From positions 125,591 to 189,590 of the forward strand of contig NW_022985193.1 in the NCBI RefSeq assembly GCF_010093535.1: a stretch of DNA of 64,000 bases, read 5' to 3'. Both the position numbers and the translations under genes were made by a program. The stretch is from Lindgomyces ingoldianus (taxonomy: Eukaryota; Ascomycota; Dothideomycetes; Pleosporales; Lindgomycetaceae). Positions within the stretch are counted from its first letter, which is position 1. Every line of letters begins with the position of its first letter. This document shows positions 1 to 10,714 of this stretch, piece after piece. The notes beneath the pieces are model-generated. The model saw only the letters and a program-made list of their open reading frames with translations, did no database searches and was not told the DNA's origin.

Positions 1-2611
1 ATTAAAGCACTAAAACTACTATAGATAATAATTATAATAGACTTTATTATAGAACTACTTTTATTTAAGAAACTAGAAACAGAATAAATGTGTAATATAA
101 TTAGAGTAGCCTTTAACAAAACTACTAAATATCTGCACACTTAGCCCTTAGAGAAAATAATAATAGCTAAAAAATTTATTTATAAATTAAAATAAAATAT
201 AATATTAGTATATAGATGCCCTAAGATTATTATCTTTAATAAAAATAAGCTATTTACTAGCAGATTCTAGAAAGTAGTAATGCAGCACCTAGGTATAACA
301 CATAAACTGTTAACAGCCTACTACCTATAAATAGACAGCTAGACTAAAAGAGTAAACACAGAAGTAGAAAAATACCTAAGAAAATACATTTTTTATACTT
401 AGTATAATTAGGCAGAATAGCTTCTAATAGCATAGTTAGCTATTAATAGTGTAGAATTAGCTATAATAAAAGAAACACTATATAAAGCTAATTTTAGATA
501 CAATTTTTACTTTATGCTATAAAAAAACTAACTTATAAATTTATAAAAATTAATAGACTAGCTAATAGATTTATAATATATATATAAAAAGTTAGTAATA
601 AAAGCTAGATTTAGTAAAGAAATAATAAAAAAATACATAAACAAATTATAATAGCTAGGACTAGAAATCTATCTAAGAGACTATGTATACCTTAATACCA
701 AGAACCTTAAGATACCCTAGCCTTTAAGGAAGCTAGTAGAAAAAAAATAAAACTGTATAAAGTTCTTTAAACCTAATAAAACAACTATAAACTTAAGCTT
801 CCTCTATATATAAAGATACACTTATAGTTTTATGTCTCTAGATTAGAAAAAGCGCTTAAAAAAAATTCTCTTATCTACATAAAAATAAAAAGATAAAGAA
901 ATAAAATATAAAGTTAAACACATTATTAGTAATTAAAAGAACTAAAAGAAATTTTTAGTAAATAAAAAAAGTAGCTTACTAGTAAAAACACATAAAAACT
1001 AGCTAAGAATTTGCAGAACGCGCAGCTATTAGTATAAAAGTACTTTTAAGCTTATTTAAAAGAAACTAGCTAGGCAATAAAACACCTATATTAAAAGAAG
1101 TAGCTATGTTATTACTAGATAGCAGCAGCCTTTAGAGACAAGTCTTAGCTAATAAAAGTTATAAAAGGGAACAACTTTTTGCTTCTACTTTAGAAGCTTT
1201 TATCTTGTCTAAGAAGAAAAGATTTTTTTTAAATACTTTATGTAACAAGCTTCTAGTAAATCTAGTAATTTTTAGATATAATCTTATTTAGAACACTTCT
1301 TATCTTTTACCCCTAGCATCTTCTTCTGTAGACAGAGTTACTTTTAGTTTTAAGCTAACTATTTATCTAATAGCGCACAGTCTTATGCCTATAAGGCTTT
1401 AGCCTTTTAAAAGAGTGTCTTTCTCTCTTTCTCTAACTAGTCTTACATAGTATTAGAAATAAAGGCATTACACTTACTATGCTTTTTTACGCACTTAACA
1501 TATTTATTTAAAGATAAAGTTAACACATAAGATAACTTTAAAAATTAGTAAGCGCTATAGGGCCTTATCTTTATCTAGTAAAAAGAATTAAAATAAAAAG
1601 TAACATAAAGATAATAAGATAAGCAAGACTAATAAGCTATTTAGTTTAAAAAGAATAGATGTTAAGAACGCTTTCTAGTAAGTAAATGCCTACTTTATAA
1701 ATAAACTCTTACTAACATAACTGTGTAAGCAGAGTAGTAAGGACGCTACTAGGGAGAAGGGGCAGCGTGTTACAGTCTATAGTTAGACTAGCGTAACTCC
1801 ACTAGCAGTGCTCTACAGTCTAGCTAGGTTAGGTTAGGGCTTACTTATAAACTAGTTAGAGGACATAGATGCAGCACAGCTGCCTACAATAACAGAGGAA
1901 TGTGTTGTCTAATAAGTAGGCAGGCTGCAAGTCTAAAGGAGCTTAAGAGAGCTTATAGGAGCTTGCCTTAGCAGACTCCTATAAACTTCTACTAGCTCCC
2001 CTTAGCGCCTCTAGTACATGTATATAGTTACTACTTTAAACAACCTTTAGGAGGTGTGTTTAATGTTTAGTTTATTTTTTACATAAACTAAGTAGTATTT
2101 AGCTTTCTAAAGAGCTATAATACTATTTATATATCTTACACTATATATACCTTTAATTCTGTCTAACAGGACTGTTTAACCTAGCCTCTCTACTGCTGCA
2201 TAAAGGGCAAACTATGATCTAGTCACTCTATTCCCCTCTAGTAGCCCATTAGCCTGTACGTAGTACTGTACACCCTACTGGTTGGCCCCTACCATCCGTT
2301 CTACTTCTCCTCTAGGAACATCACAAGACCTGAGTGCTTCTATAAAGCAAGGATTGTAACAATAGCAAGGAACAATTAGCAAGCCTTAATTATTAACAGG
2401 CTGCGCATCTATATAGATCACTATCAGAGCAGGCACGCACGCATGGCGTTTAGTTTAGAGGACACTGCTAGCAGTGCAGAGGAATAATTTAGAGCAAGGA
2501 CACCTAGCTAAATTAGACTAGTTTTAGTTTAAGAAGGCAGAGGACATAACAGCGATACTTTGTACTATAATTACTACTAATAGGGACTATTAGTCTACAG
2601 AGGGGGGGGTA
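1..2611 (+). mobile_element. RIP-degraded Ty3/Gypsy retrotransposon, internal region with integrase relic
   Basis: This stretch is very AT-rich and full of stops. Around 220-540 one forward frame still follows the Ty3/Gypsy integrase core: a segment reading LFTSRF at about 249, the TAY start of the conserved integrase signature near 310-350, then TKRVNT, with stops where family members have Gln or Trp. Around 660-780 the post-integrase beta-barrel can be recognised from a YVYLNTKNLK segment. The changes needed are C-to-T or G-to-A, as RIP produces. The copy cannot encode a protein. The 5' part lies outside the window. Between about 800 and 2600 I recognise no domain, and other repeats may be nested there. 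Confidence 0.8.
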
Positions 2612-2892
2612 GTGTAACAATCCTCATGAATTGTTCCATCTCAGATAGCCCAGAAGGCCCCTGTATCAGCCCTGACCTCGACCTGGCCCCGACCCCTGCT
2701 GTTACCCCTATTCCCTCATGTATTTAGTCGCACCTCGCCCCTGTAGCTAGCTTAGTAGTTTTCTAATATCCTTTTGTACAAGGCCTATAGGTGTCAATGG
2801 CATTCCCAGGTTCAGAGTCCCCACGCACTCCCATATGCCTCTGAGTGGATTCCCACCGCATTCGGACCCATTGTCTTGCCTGCGCCGTTACA
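2612..2892 (+). repeat. Probable 3' LTR of the Gypsy element
   Basis: The segment begins TGTAAC and ends GTTACA, the short inverted ends expected of an LTR. It is preceded at 2596-2611 by a purine run (AGAGG followed by Gs), which fits a polypurine tract. It is clearly less AT-rich than the DNA on both sides. The 5' partner LTR is not in the window, so the boundaries rest on the terminal inverted repeat and the purine tract. I see no clear target-site duplication. Confidence 0.55.
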
Positions 2893-3760
2893 TGTATAAG
2901 CGCTAAGCTAAAAATTTTATATGTAACTAAATTACTTATATTATAAAACTTAAGTTCTTACTATGCTTTATATGCGCCTATAATATAATAATTACTTTTA
3001 GTAATATTTAAAAAGAGTTTTAAAGCGCTAGTTTAGTCTTATTTAACTTAAAATAAGTTAAAATAGCTTTTAATATTTAGTTATATACTTTATTACTACT
3101 ACTACTTATTAATAATAAGCTCTAGTAGTTATAAACCTTAAGTAATACTTTTAAATTTAAGTTATAATTAATGCTTATAAAAGTAAAAATTTAGAAGTAT
3201 ATAAATAGCTTACTAACATTTATAGTAAAGGCTTTTAAAAAAGTTTTAAAAAAGGTAGTAATTATTACACATAAGCTAGTATTAGTGTAAAAAAAGATTA
3301 TAAAGCTTTAAGTAGTAAATAAGGCTACTATGTAATATAAATTACATAAAAAGAAGTAAATTTAAGTAAAAAAAACTTTAATAGTTAAAAATAAAGCTTA
3401 TTTAACTACTCTAAAGAAGTTTAAAGTGTGTAGTAATAAAAAAAAGCTAAAAACATAAGTGCGCGCTAAAAAAAGTAAGCTAAGTTAAAAGTAATATAAG
3501 TAGTGTAATTAGACTAGGCATAACTTACATACATATAAGTAAGTAGTAAAACTAGACTTTAAATAATATCTTATGTTGTATTGCTTTATATAGGGCTAAA
3601 GTAGGCTATTTTGCGCTAGAATAGGGTGGTTTTAGTGGGGGCTTGGCAAAAGTGGCCGGCTAACCTGTGTGGCCGGCCAACCTGTTAGGTACGTTATTAG
3701 TAATTAACCTCTAATTAGCTTAGAAGTTTAGAAGTTTTGTCTAATCTAAAAATAGTATCA
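2893..3760. repeat. AT-rich RIP-decayed repeat DNA with a GC-containing end
   Basis: From the LTR to about 3600 the sequence is AT-rich without reading frames, and I recognise no family. At 3650-3690 two near-copies of GTGGCCGGCYAACCTGT stand in tandem, followed by a TA step. This could be the terminal repeat of a decayed DNA transposon, but I find no partner end. After about 3760 composition changes abruptly to ordinary genic DNA. Confidence 0.5.
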
Positions 3761-4034
3761 GCGTAAAATCATCTGTGAGATAAGTGGGGTCGTCGCTCCC
3801 CATCAACACGACATGCTCCGTATAGGTAGATCACGCCGCCCTTAGATTTCGAACAGATGACGTTGATGACTTTCCCCGATCCGCCGTTAACGACGCTGTC
3901 AAGCATATCGGTCGTGTCAATTACCAATTGCTGGGGCCATTGTCTCCTGTCTCCGGCATTGCAAATGTCGGAAATCTAATCCCCTTCACCTTCCCTTCCG
4001 CCCAACCCTCCTGACGCTTTATCGGCGGTCCACG

Positions 4035-5873
4035 ATGCTCAGCACCAGATGCCTCTCACGAACCACGTTACGGGTCCCTCATGCCCCGCATGTTCCACAA
4101 TTCTGTAGGCACGTATCGAATAAACCCCGCCCTCAGGCTCGGGCGGCCATCCACCCGTACGCCCAGCGCCGACAGCAACATTTCGTGCGCTCCGTCGTCG
4201 CCGTCACTGCGCTTTGGGCGACCGCTACTGCGTGGCAATGGTACAATGGGGGCCACTTCTTCCGGGAGGTGCATGCCGAGGAGCTGCCCGAAGACCAGGA
4301 GCTGAACTTCGAGAAGCCGAGGCGGCGCCCTGTAGATATTGAGGACAATAGAGCGATCATCAGTTCGCAGCACCTCCAAGTGAAGAAGAGCTGGGAGAAT
4401 CCGGGGGTGTACGCTTGGGGGTCGAATTCAGGAAAGGTGGCCGCTCCGGATTCGGAAGAGGTGTTCATCAAGACCCCGCGGCGGATACCTTTCTTCGATG
4501 GGCGGCTTCTGCGGGATATCAAGCTGGACAGGAGCTTTGCCGCCGCAATTGATGAGAAGGGCGATCTTTTGCAGTGGGGCACTGCCTTCTCCCCACACGC
4601 AACGGAACCAACGCCCACGCTCCGCGGCAAGAACTTAACATCAGTAGCCATATCTCGCGACCGGATCATAGCGCTCTCTGCATCTGGAAATGTCTACTCA
4701 ATCCCTGTCTCTCAAAAGGACCAAGAGACCGGGCCGAAGCCCGCATCAACTTCCTGGATTCCTTTCTGGAATTCTTCCAACAACGTCTCCTACCGCATCT
4801 GCACGCCCTCGTCTCTAGGCTGGAATGAGAGAGTAACAAACATTGCGTCCGGTCTCGAGCATGCCCTCCTCCTCACATCCTCAGGCCGCGTCTTCTCCTT
4901 CGCCTCCGGAACTCAAGACTTTCCCTCAAAAGGCCAACTCGGCATTCCTGGCCTAACATGGGAGACCAGACCTCCCGGTGTCTTTGACCGTCCCCACGAA
5001 GTCACTACCTTGAAAGGCTTTCCCATCTCCAAAATCGCCACAGGAGACTACCACAGTCTTGTTAGCGATTCCGGCGGCCGTGCTTTCGCTTTTGGAGACA
5101 ATTCCGCCGGCCAACTAGGGCTAGATTTCAACCCGGAATCCCTTTACGTCGACGCCCCCTCACTCCTTCCAACCCACCGCCTCTACTCCGGGACCGCGCA
5201 AACAGCCTCCGTAACCAATGTCTTCGCCGGTGGCAGTACCTCCTTCCTAACCATCGACGCCATTAAAAACTCTACAACCTCAACCCTACCAACACGCGAT
5301 CTCGGCCGTATAACAGCAGACACATGGGCCTTCGGCTTCGGCCTCACGGGTCAACTCGGCAACGGCCGCTGGATCCACAATCAATCCACACCGGTCAAAG
5401 TTCCCGCCTTCAGCGGTCTCTTCGAATACGACGAATCTCGCTCCAGAGTAATCCCCATCCGCCTTTCCTACCTCTCTGCCGGCGCCACCCACGCGGCGGC
5501 TGTCATGGACAACGTTGCTTCCGTCTCCATCCCGGTATCCTCCACCTCCCCATCCAAACGTCTAACCGCAAACGACACAAACTGGGGCCGCGACATACTT
5601 TTCTGGGGCAACAACGAGTTCTACCAAATCGGCACTGGGAAGCGGAACAATGTGAGCACACCGACGTATATCCAGCCACTGGACCAGAAGGCGGAGGAGG
5701 AGCGGGCGGCAGGCGTGCTGGCGGGCTGGGGCAGGCAGAAGAGCGAGAGGGAATTGCATCGGTTTCAGATTACGCCAAGGCAGAAGGTCCGGTTGGGGAA
5801 TGGGAGGGTGGTGGGTTTGGAACAGAGGGTCGAATGTGGGAGGGGGGTTACGGCGGTTTATTCTGCTGTATAG
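4035..5873 (+). CDS. FMP25: Fmp25-like mitochondrial RCC1-repeat protein
   Basis: A single exon of 612 aa. The N-terminus is rich in Arg, Ser and Thr with few acidic residues, as in a mitochondrial presequence. A hydrophobic segment follows at about 52-68 (VRSVVAVTALWATATAW). The rest consists of RCC1-type blades, for example YAWGSNSGKV near 128, AFGDNSAGQLGL near 353, AFGFGLTGQLGNG near 434 and FWGNNEFYQIGTG near 525. This order matches yeast Fmp25, an inner-membrane RCC1 protein linked to assembly of respiratory complex III. The family assignment is good. The function is inferred from yeast. The ATG lies about 275 bp after the repeat border and is the first in the frame. Confidence 0.85.
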   Translation: MLSTRCLSRTTLRVPHAPHVPQFCRHVSNKPRPQARAAIHPYAQRRQQHFVRSVVAVTALWATATAWQWYNGGHFFREVHAEELPEDQELNFEKPRRRPVDIEDNRAIISSQHLQVKKSWENPGVYAWGSNSGKVAAPDSEEVFIKTPRRIPFFDGRLLRDIKLDRSFAAAIDEKGDLLQWGTAFSPHATEPTPTLRGKNLTSVAISRDRIIALSASGNVYSIPVSQKDQETGPKPASTSWIPFWNSSNNVSYRICTPSSLGWNERVTNIASGLEHALLLTSSGRVFSFASGTQDFPSKGQLGIPGLTWETRPPGVFDRPHEVTTLKGFPISKIATGDYHSLVSDSGGRAFAFGDNSAGQLGLDFNPESLYVDAPSLLPTHRLYSGTAQTASVTNVFAGGSTSFLTIDAIKNSTTSTLPTRDLGRITADTWAFGFGLTGQLGNGRWIHNQSTPVKVPAFSGLFEYDESRSRVIPIRLSYLSAGATHAAAVMDNVASVSIPVSSTSPSKRLTANDTNWGRDILFWGNNEFYQIGTGKRNNVSTPTYIQPLDQKAEEERAAGVLAGWGRQKSERELHRFQITPRQKVRLGNGRVVGLEQRVECGRGVTAVYSAV

Positions 5874-6404
5874 ATCCAAGATAGAATGAAGGGAGTGTGG
5901 ATTTTCATATAAGCAACCTTTTAGTGTAAGAATTTAGTGTGGGCAGGGCCCCGTGGAGTTTTAAGGATGCAGTGGAGCTTGGATGAGGCACTCTCCGTTC
6001 ACTTCTTGTACATTTTGGAATGAGGATTTGAATATGAATGCACATATTTAAGATAACTACCAGTCATTCTTATTATGAGCGCGATATCAAGCACGCCGTT
6101 CTTGAGCCATGTCAGTCAGTACTTTTGGATACCCCATCTAACCAGCTAGGCTGAAACTCCGTTCATGACTAGTATCGTTAATAGTATGAGACATCCGCAC
6201 ACTTAATTTGCATTAAGAAACACAGCAAGGAAGATGATGCTCTTTGTAGGTGCTGAATATTCCAATTCAATTAAGCTATTCCATCAAAGCGAGCATACCT
6301 AGCTATGGTATCATACAAATTCAGACTCGAGTCATGGACGAAAACCTCCATATTCATCCTCCCAAACTCCAATCCATCATCAGGCGTCGAAACATGAGAC
6401 ACGC
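5874..6404. other. Intergenic, convergent 3' ends
   Basis: This 0.5 kb lies between the stop of the Fmp25-like gene (forward) and the stop of the Hsp12-like gene (reverse). It should hold both 3' UTRs. No ORF or RNA gene is evident. Confidence 0.7.
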
Positions 6405-6731
6405 TTAGTGCTTGTCACCCATACCAAGAGCACCCTTTGCCTTGTCGAGAATAGAGCCTCCTGAGCTACCGTGCACGTTTCGGTCCTTGCTGCGGCCCAT
6501 CTTGTCGGAGAGTTCCTGGCCAGTGGACTTTTGCTCGTCGGGCTGGATACCACTGGTTGTTGTTAGCCTAGCGAAATGAAGCGAAGGGAAGAGCGGAGGA
6601 GCGTACCGAGCAACCTTGTCGCCAGTGTCGGTGAAAGTCTCCTTCATCTTTGTCTGAGTGGACTTAGTGGAGTCGGGGGTAACGCCCTCCTTGAGCTTGT
6701 CAGACCAATCTTTGCGGCCGGCGTCAGACAT
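6405..6731 (-). CDS. HSP12: Hsp12/Hsp9-family small stress protein
   Basis: Two exons, 6731-6607 and 6552-6405, join to 90 aa; the 54-nt intron starts GTACGC and ends CCAG. The product starts MSDAGRKDWSDKLKEG and continues with P-x-S-T-K-S, as in yeast Hsp12 and S. pombe Hsp9. It is small, charged, Gly/Lys/Asp-rich and has no Cys or Trp core apart from the early DW. Family members are disordered in solution, fold on membranes and accumulate on heat, osmotic stress or carbon exhaustion. The C-terminus (LDKAKGALGMGDKH) is typical. Without splicing the reverse frame runs through the intron and extends upstream of this ATG, but the family start at 6731 is unambiguous. Confidence 0.9.
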   Translation of the reverse strand: MSDAGRKDWSDKLKEGVTPDSTKSTQTKMKETFTDTGDKVARYAPPLFPSLHFARLTTTSGIQPDEQKSTGQELSDKMGRSKDRNVHGSSGGSILDKAKGALGMGDKH

Positions 6732-6852
6732 GTTTGTTGTGTATTGGGGGTGGCTGGTTTTGAAGGTAGATGTTGTTTGAAGTTGAAGTTGCTTGTAGGA
6801 ATTACAGGTATTGGATGATGGGAAATTTTTCTCAGCAGCAGAAAGCTTTCTC

Positions 6853-7131
6853 TTTATATCCCCCAATTCCCTCCCTACGTCATTTCGCGCTCGAGCTGAA
6901 CACAGTCTAGACATCCCTTCCGCATTCATCGTCACCTTTCCCAAACAAACGGCGCGGTCTTTCTCAAACCGACACCCGCATGACCGCAGACGTAGTATCG
7001 TCGTCATACTTGATCTCGCTTGAGCACTTCCTGTTTCATCGACGATGATCCCACACTCTCCCTACTGGCTCCCGCCGTCCTCGTCTATCCCACAGCTTGC
7101 CCCTGCCCCACCATTTCAGCTATTCACCCCT
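6853..7131 (-). promoter_or_regulatory. Candidate stress promoter of the Hsp12-like gene
   Basis: On the reverse strand, a TATA-like ATATAAA (complement of 6853-6859) lies about 120 bp before the ATG. Two CCCCT pentamers (STRE-type, 7100-7104 and 7127-7131 on the forward strand) lie about 370-400 bp upstream. STREs drive HSP12 in yeast, and use here is inferred from the sequence match and position only. A pentamer occurs by chance often. Confidence 0.35.
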
Positions 7132-9051
7132 CTTACCCATGACATCATATCGCGTGTGCGCCACATGCACGGGCCACGCCCGATTCTGCCAGAACCTGTT
7201 TGCAGTGCCACATTGGGAACTGGACCAGATCGAAAATCAAGGATTCAGTTGATCTGGCCGACTGCAGTGCAGTGTTGCCATTTCCCATGTGAAATTGGTG
7301 GGATTTTGGGCCGGATTCCGATGCGGCCCGCCCGGCAACAGAAAGTGCGGATGGTGCCTGCATGCGTGCTTCTGCAGTCGACGAGTGACGTACGCCGAGA
7401 ATCGAGATTTTGGTGAGATGGATTGGGGATTTGCTCGATCATGAGGGGTGGGGTCAGCGCTTGTCGGAATGTGAAGGATGCTTGCGAGAATTGGAGTTAG
7501 ATTGGGTGCTCAAGTGACCTTGCAGCATTGAGCGGGATGGTAGGATTGGCTCGGATGTCAGGAGTTTAATTCTAGCGTTTGAGAAGAGAGTTTCGTGGCA
7601 CGTTTGAGAGAGGATTGGTTGAATGGGAGCGTTAGTGGGTGAGTGATTTACCAAGACTCATATGAGTTGTTCACTAGTGGCATGGTTGTCAGTGACCCTC
7701 CGCTCGACGTTTTAGAGACTGTGAGAGACTTCTACTTGCTTCTTCTAAACGTTGCAGCCCAATTTACTGCTTTCCTTACTCGACTGTGGTTCTCATCGTA
7801 GGGTCCAGGGGTTTGAGCTCCAGCTTCAGTCCCGCAATGGCTTCGGTGGCTCTTCGGAAGCGTGTGTCACTGCCATGCTCTTTCCTGCTCACGAAATGAA
7901 CTATTTTTTAGAGAGTAATAGCTGATAGTGCTAACGACGTCAAGATTCACAGTAAAAATACAAGCGTTCGACTAGGGCAAGCGAAATGCCAGGAGGATCC
8001 GAGTGTTTGCAAGATGTCGTCGGATACAAGAGCGTTGGCTGACGGCGGAATAGAGGGGCTGGGAAATCGATGCCCTGAGAACTTCGACATGCTCCGGACA
8101 CGATCACGAAATATCATTTTGTTGAATCAAGAGCAGACAAGGTACCGGATGGTCCCACGAGAAGGTCTTGCCATGCTCAATACGGATCCGGAGACACTGT
8201 CCTCAACAGACACCGCTCGCCAGGGCAGAGGTGCAATGTCGAGCAGCGCAATACGATACCAAGGCCCAATCTCGTTGGGCCAGGTTCTGCGTATGGCCTG
8301 TGCAGCCAGTTCCACGGCGAGAATTGCACACCAAGGCGGGTTCCTTACGAATAATAAAGAAAATGTCGGCTCTCCAACTGCTACGTCTCGCCGCAAAAGG
8401 GCGAGGTTGGGGAACCGCATCTGGCCGCTGCAGGTACACTTGGCACCAGATGCTGGAAAGCGATGTAATTGGCCAATAATTCAGACGGCTCACGGGATGA
8501 CGATCCACTCACGTGGGACCATGGCTTGGTGCGCTCCGTGCACGCGTCGGATTGGTTGCCGGGTGAGCTCAATGTTTATGTACCAGCCTCCTCAGGCTTC
8601 GCCCAGCCACACGAGAGCACATCCCCAACCACACCAATTTTGAACTCCAGCAAAACTATCTGCAAGGGAAGAAGACATACACCGCTAAGCTACACCTTTT
8701 CTCCTACTCACATCACTTTACTGCACTCTTTGCATTCCTGTGAAAAAGGAGACTTTCTGACAGTCCTGTGAGCAGTTGAGATCCCGACGAAAAAGGAGCT
8801 ACCGAAACTATCGTCCATTCTTCGGTACCTCGATTCCCGACTTCTACATATCTCGACCCGCCCGCATATTTGTCTGCGTCCAAGCCGTCGCTCGCTCGAT
8901 CCGCATTCTTTCACAAGATCTTCGTGCATTCCTCCGAAGACGCTCGCTCGTGCTGAGCATTCCTTCCACCGGTTTCCTCCCGGCCCTTCGGGAGCCGCAG
9001 GAGATATCACATTCCAGTTGAAGAAGGATTAAGGAAGGAAACACACATAAT
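7132..9051. other. 1.9 kb without a supported gene
   Basis: This lies between the divergent Hsp12-like and Fig1-like genes. A forward frame at 8014-8643 starts with ATG and is 209 codons, but it overlaps similar-sized open frames on the other strand. It shows no domain and no codon pattern that sets it apart. I treat the interval as promoter and UTR sequence. Confidence 0.5.
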
Positions 9052-9999
9052 ATGGCGAATCTAAGGTTCGCGGTTAGCATGCAACGTATGTTTCGCAATC
9101 CACGAAGTTGTGTCTGGCTGAGAGCGGCTTGAAGACTGACAATCCACTTTAGGGCTAATACCGTTTCTGGGCTACCACCATGTTCTTATGATACTCATAG
9201 CCATTGCTATTATCCTACTCTGTAAGCCCTCCTCGACTCGACTTCAGATTCCCTTGAAAGCCCCGACGCAGAAACTAACAACAATGGCACAGCACTACTC
9301 CTAGCAGGCTGCTCATCCACGTCCCCCCTAATCCCCGGCATCTTTCTCATCAACATGTACTATGAACACTACACACCCACCTACTCAACCTCGCAAGTCG
9401 ATCCCGGTGTCACAGCCGCCATAGCCAACATTGTCGGCCGAGCGCAACTCGCCGTCCGAGTCGGCTACTTCGGAATCTGCATCAACCGAGACGGCGGCTC
9501 ATACCTCTGTTCCAACAACGCAACCGCACTCGCAGACCAAGTCTCAGTTGACCAGGATCCCCTCAACCTCATCTGGGTCGCCAGCACCTTCAAAGACGCA
9601 ATCGTCTTCCCCTATCTCCTCATCGTCGCCATCATCCTCGCATTCTTCACCTTTATACTCCTCGCGACCTTCCCCGGTTGGCACGAAGAACGCGACCTAA
9701 ATACTGGCTCCGACGTTGACGTAAAACCCTTTCCCTCGCGGCCCGTCTCGCAAGTCGCCCTAGCCCTCATCTTCATCTCCTCCATCTTCGTCCTAGTGTC
9801 TGTCCTCTGGCAACACACCGCCTCGGTGGCCGCCGCAACGATAGCCCAGGACATGGGTAACGGGAGCGTGAAATCTGGGGTCGGGACGAGCGCGATGGTG
9901 TTGGGCTGGTTCGGCTTTGTGCTGTTGATCATCGTGACAATCGGGTTGCTGGTTATGATTTTAAGCATTATCGTGCTAGATCGGTTGACCGACGACTAA
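9052..9999 (+). CDS. FIG1: Fig1-like membrane protein (mating/Ca2+ influx family)
   Basis: Three exons, 9052-9085, 9153-9221 and 9293-9999, give 269 aa. The product has a membrane segment near residues 17-40, a long extracellular loop and further membrane segments at about 115-137, 157-177 and 213-245, the claudin-like four-span layout. The loop carries GYFGICI followed by a second Cys (SYLCSN), the G-x-x-G-x-C signature of the Fig1 (Ca2+ regulator and membrane fusion) family. In yeast, Fig1 supports Ca2+ influx and membrane fusion in mating. Homologues in moulds affect Ca2+ uptake, conidiation and fruiting. Both introns keep the frame and rejoin hydrophobic segments. Function is inferred from the family. 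Confidence 0.8.
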
Positions 10000-10714
10000 A
10001 CCCCCCCAAACCCCCCCCTCCAAAAAAAAATAATTTGCTGCCCTACCGCTCGCGTCCCAGGCCAGAGAGTAGATGGGCGTTCGCCAAGTGTTATCGACGA
10101 GATAAGATGAGATGAGAAGCTATTTTCCTTTTCCCACACATAGCGTTTCCGTTTTCCGGTCCGGTCCGCCGCAGAGCCGGCTGTTATACACACTTCGGTG
10201 CGATTTGATTCGTCGTTCGATTCGAGACACATACCCCCTTGTATTTCTTGCGACGAGTCTGCCGTAGAGCAGATGCAGCTTGCTGCCGCGCTTGTTGGAA
10301 GCTGTTTGTTTGGCATATTCGGCGTTGGTAGGGGCTATTGGTCCACTCTATTGGATTTATGAGAATGGGATGAGATGGGACGAGACGGGATGGAAGTACA
10401 TGAATGATTTCCATGGATTCGGATGATGGAATAGGATGGGTGGATGGGCTATACATATATTAGTGATGAAATCAAAATGAACGGGATCCCGGAAAGGGAG
10501 AAGTTAAATTGTATATCGCTTTCTTGAACTTGGGAAATGATGTAATGTCTGTCGAGCGAGCTTCAGTTTCCTTGCCTAAAATCCAGAAACGTTTGAGACA
10601 CTAGCAGGACGGACGGACAGACAGACAAGTTGATTCTTATTTTCGGATCATTAAACATGTCCCATTCACTACTCAAACCCGTATGCCCCGTCCCCAGCTC
10701 ACTGGGTATAATAT
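10000..10714. other. Intergenic, convergent 3' ends
   Basis: This 0.7 kb separates the Fig1-like gene from the stop of the cell-wall-type gene. It begins with C- and A-runs (10001-10030), likely part of a 3' UTR. No gene is seen. Confidence 0.6.

Noticed and set aside
7045..7416. 123-codon forward frame in the Hsp12 upstream region
   Set aside because: Low-complexity Pro-rich translation overlapping likely promoter sequence. No motif.
8014..8643. 209-codon forward frame upstream of the Fig1-like gene
   Set aside because: It has an ATG but no domain, and long frames overlap it on the opposite strand. Nothing marks it as coding.
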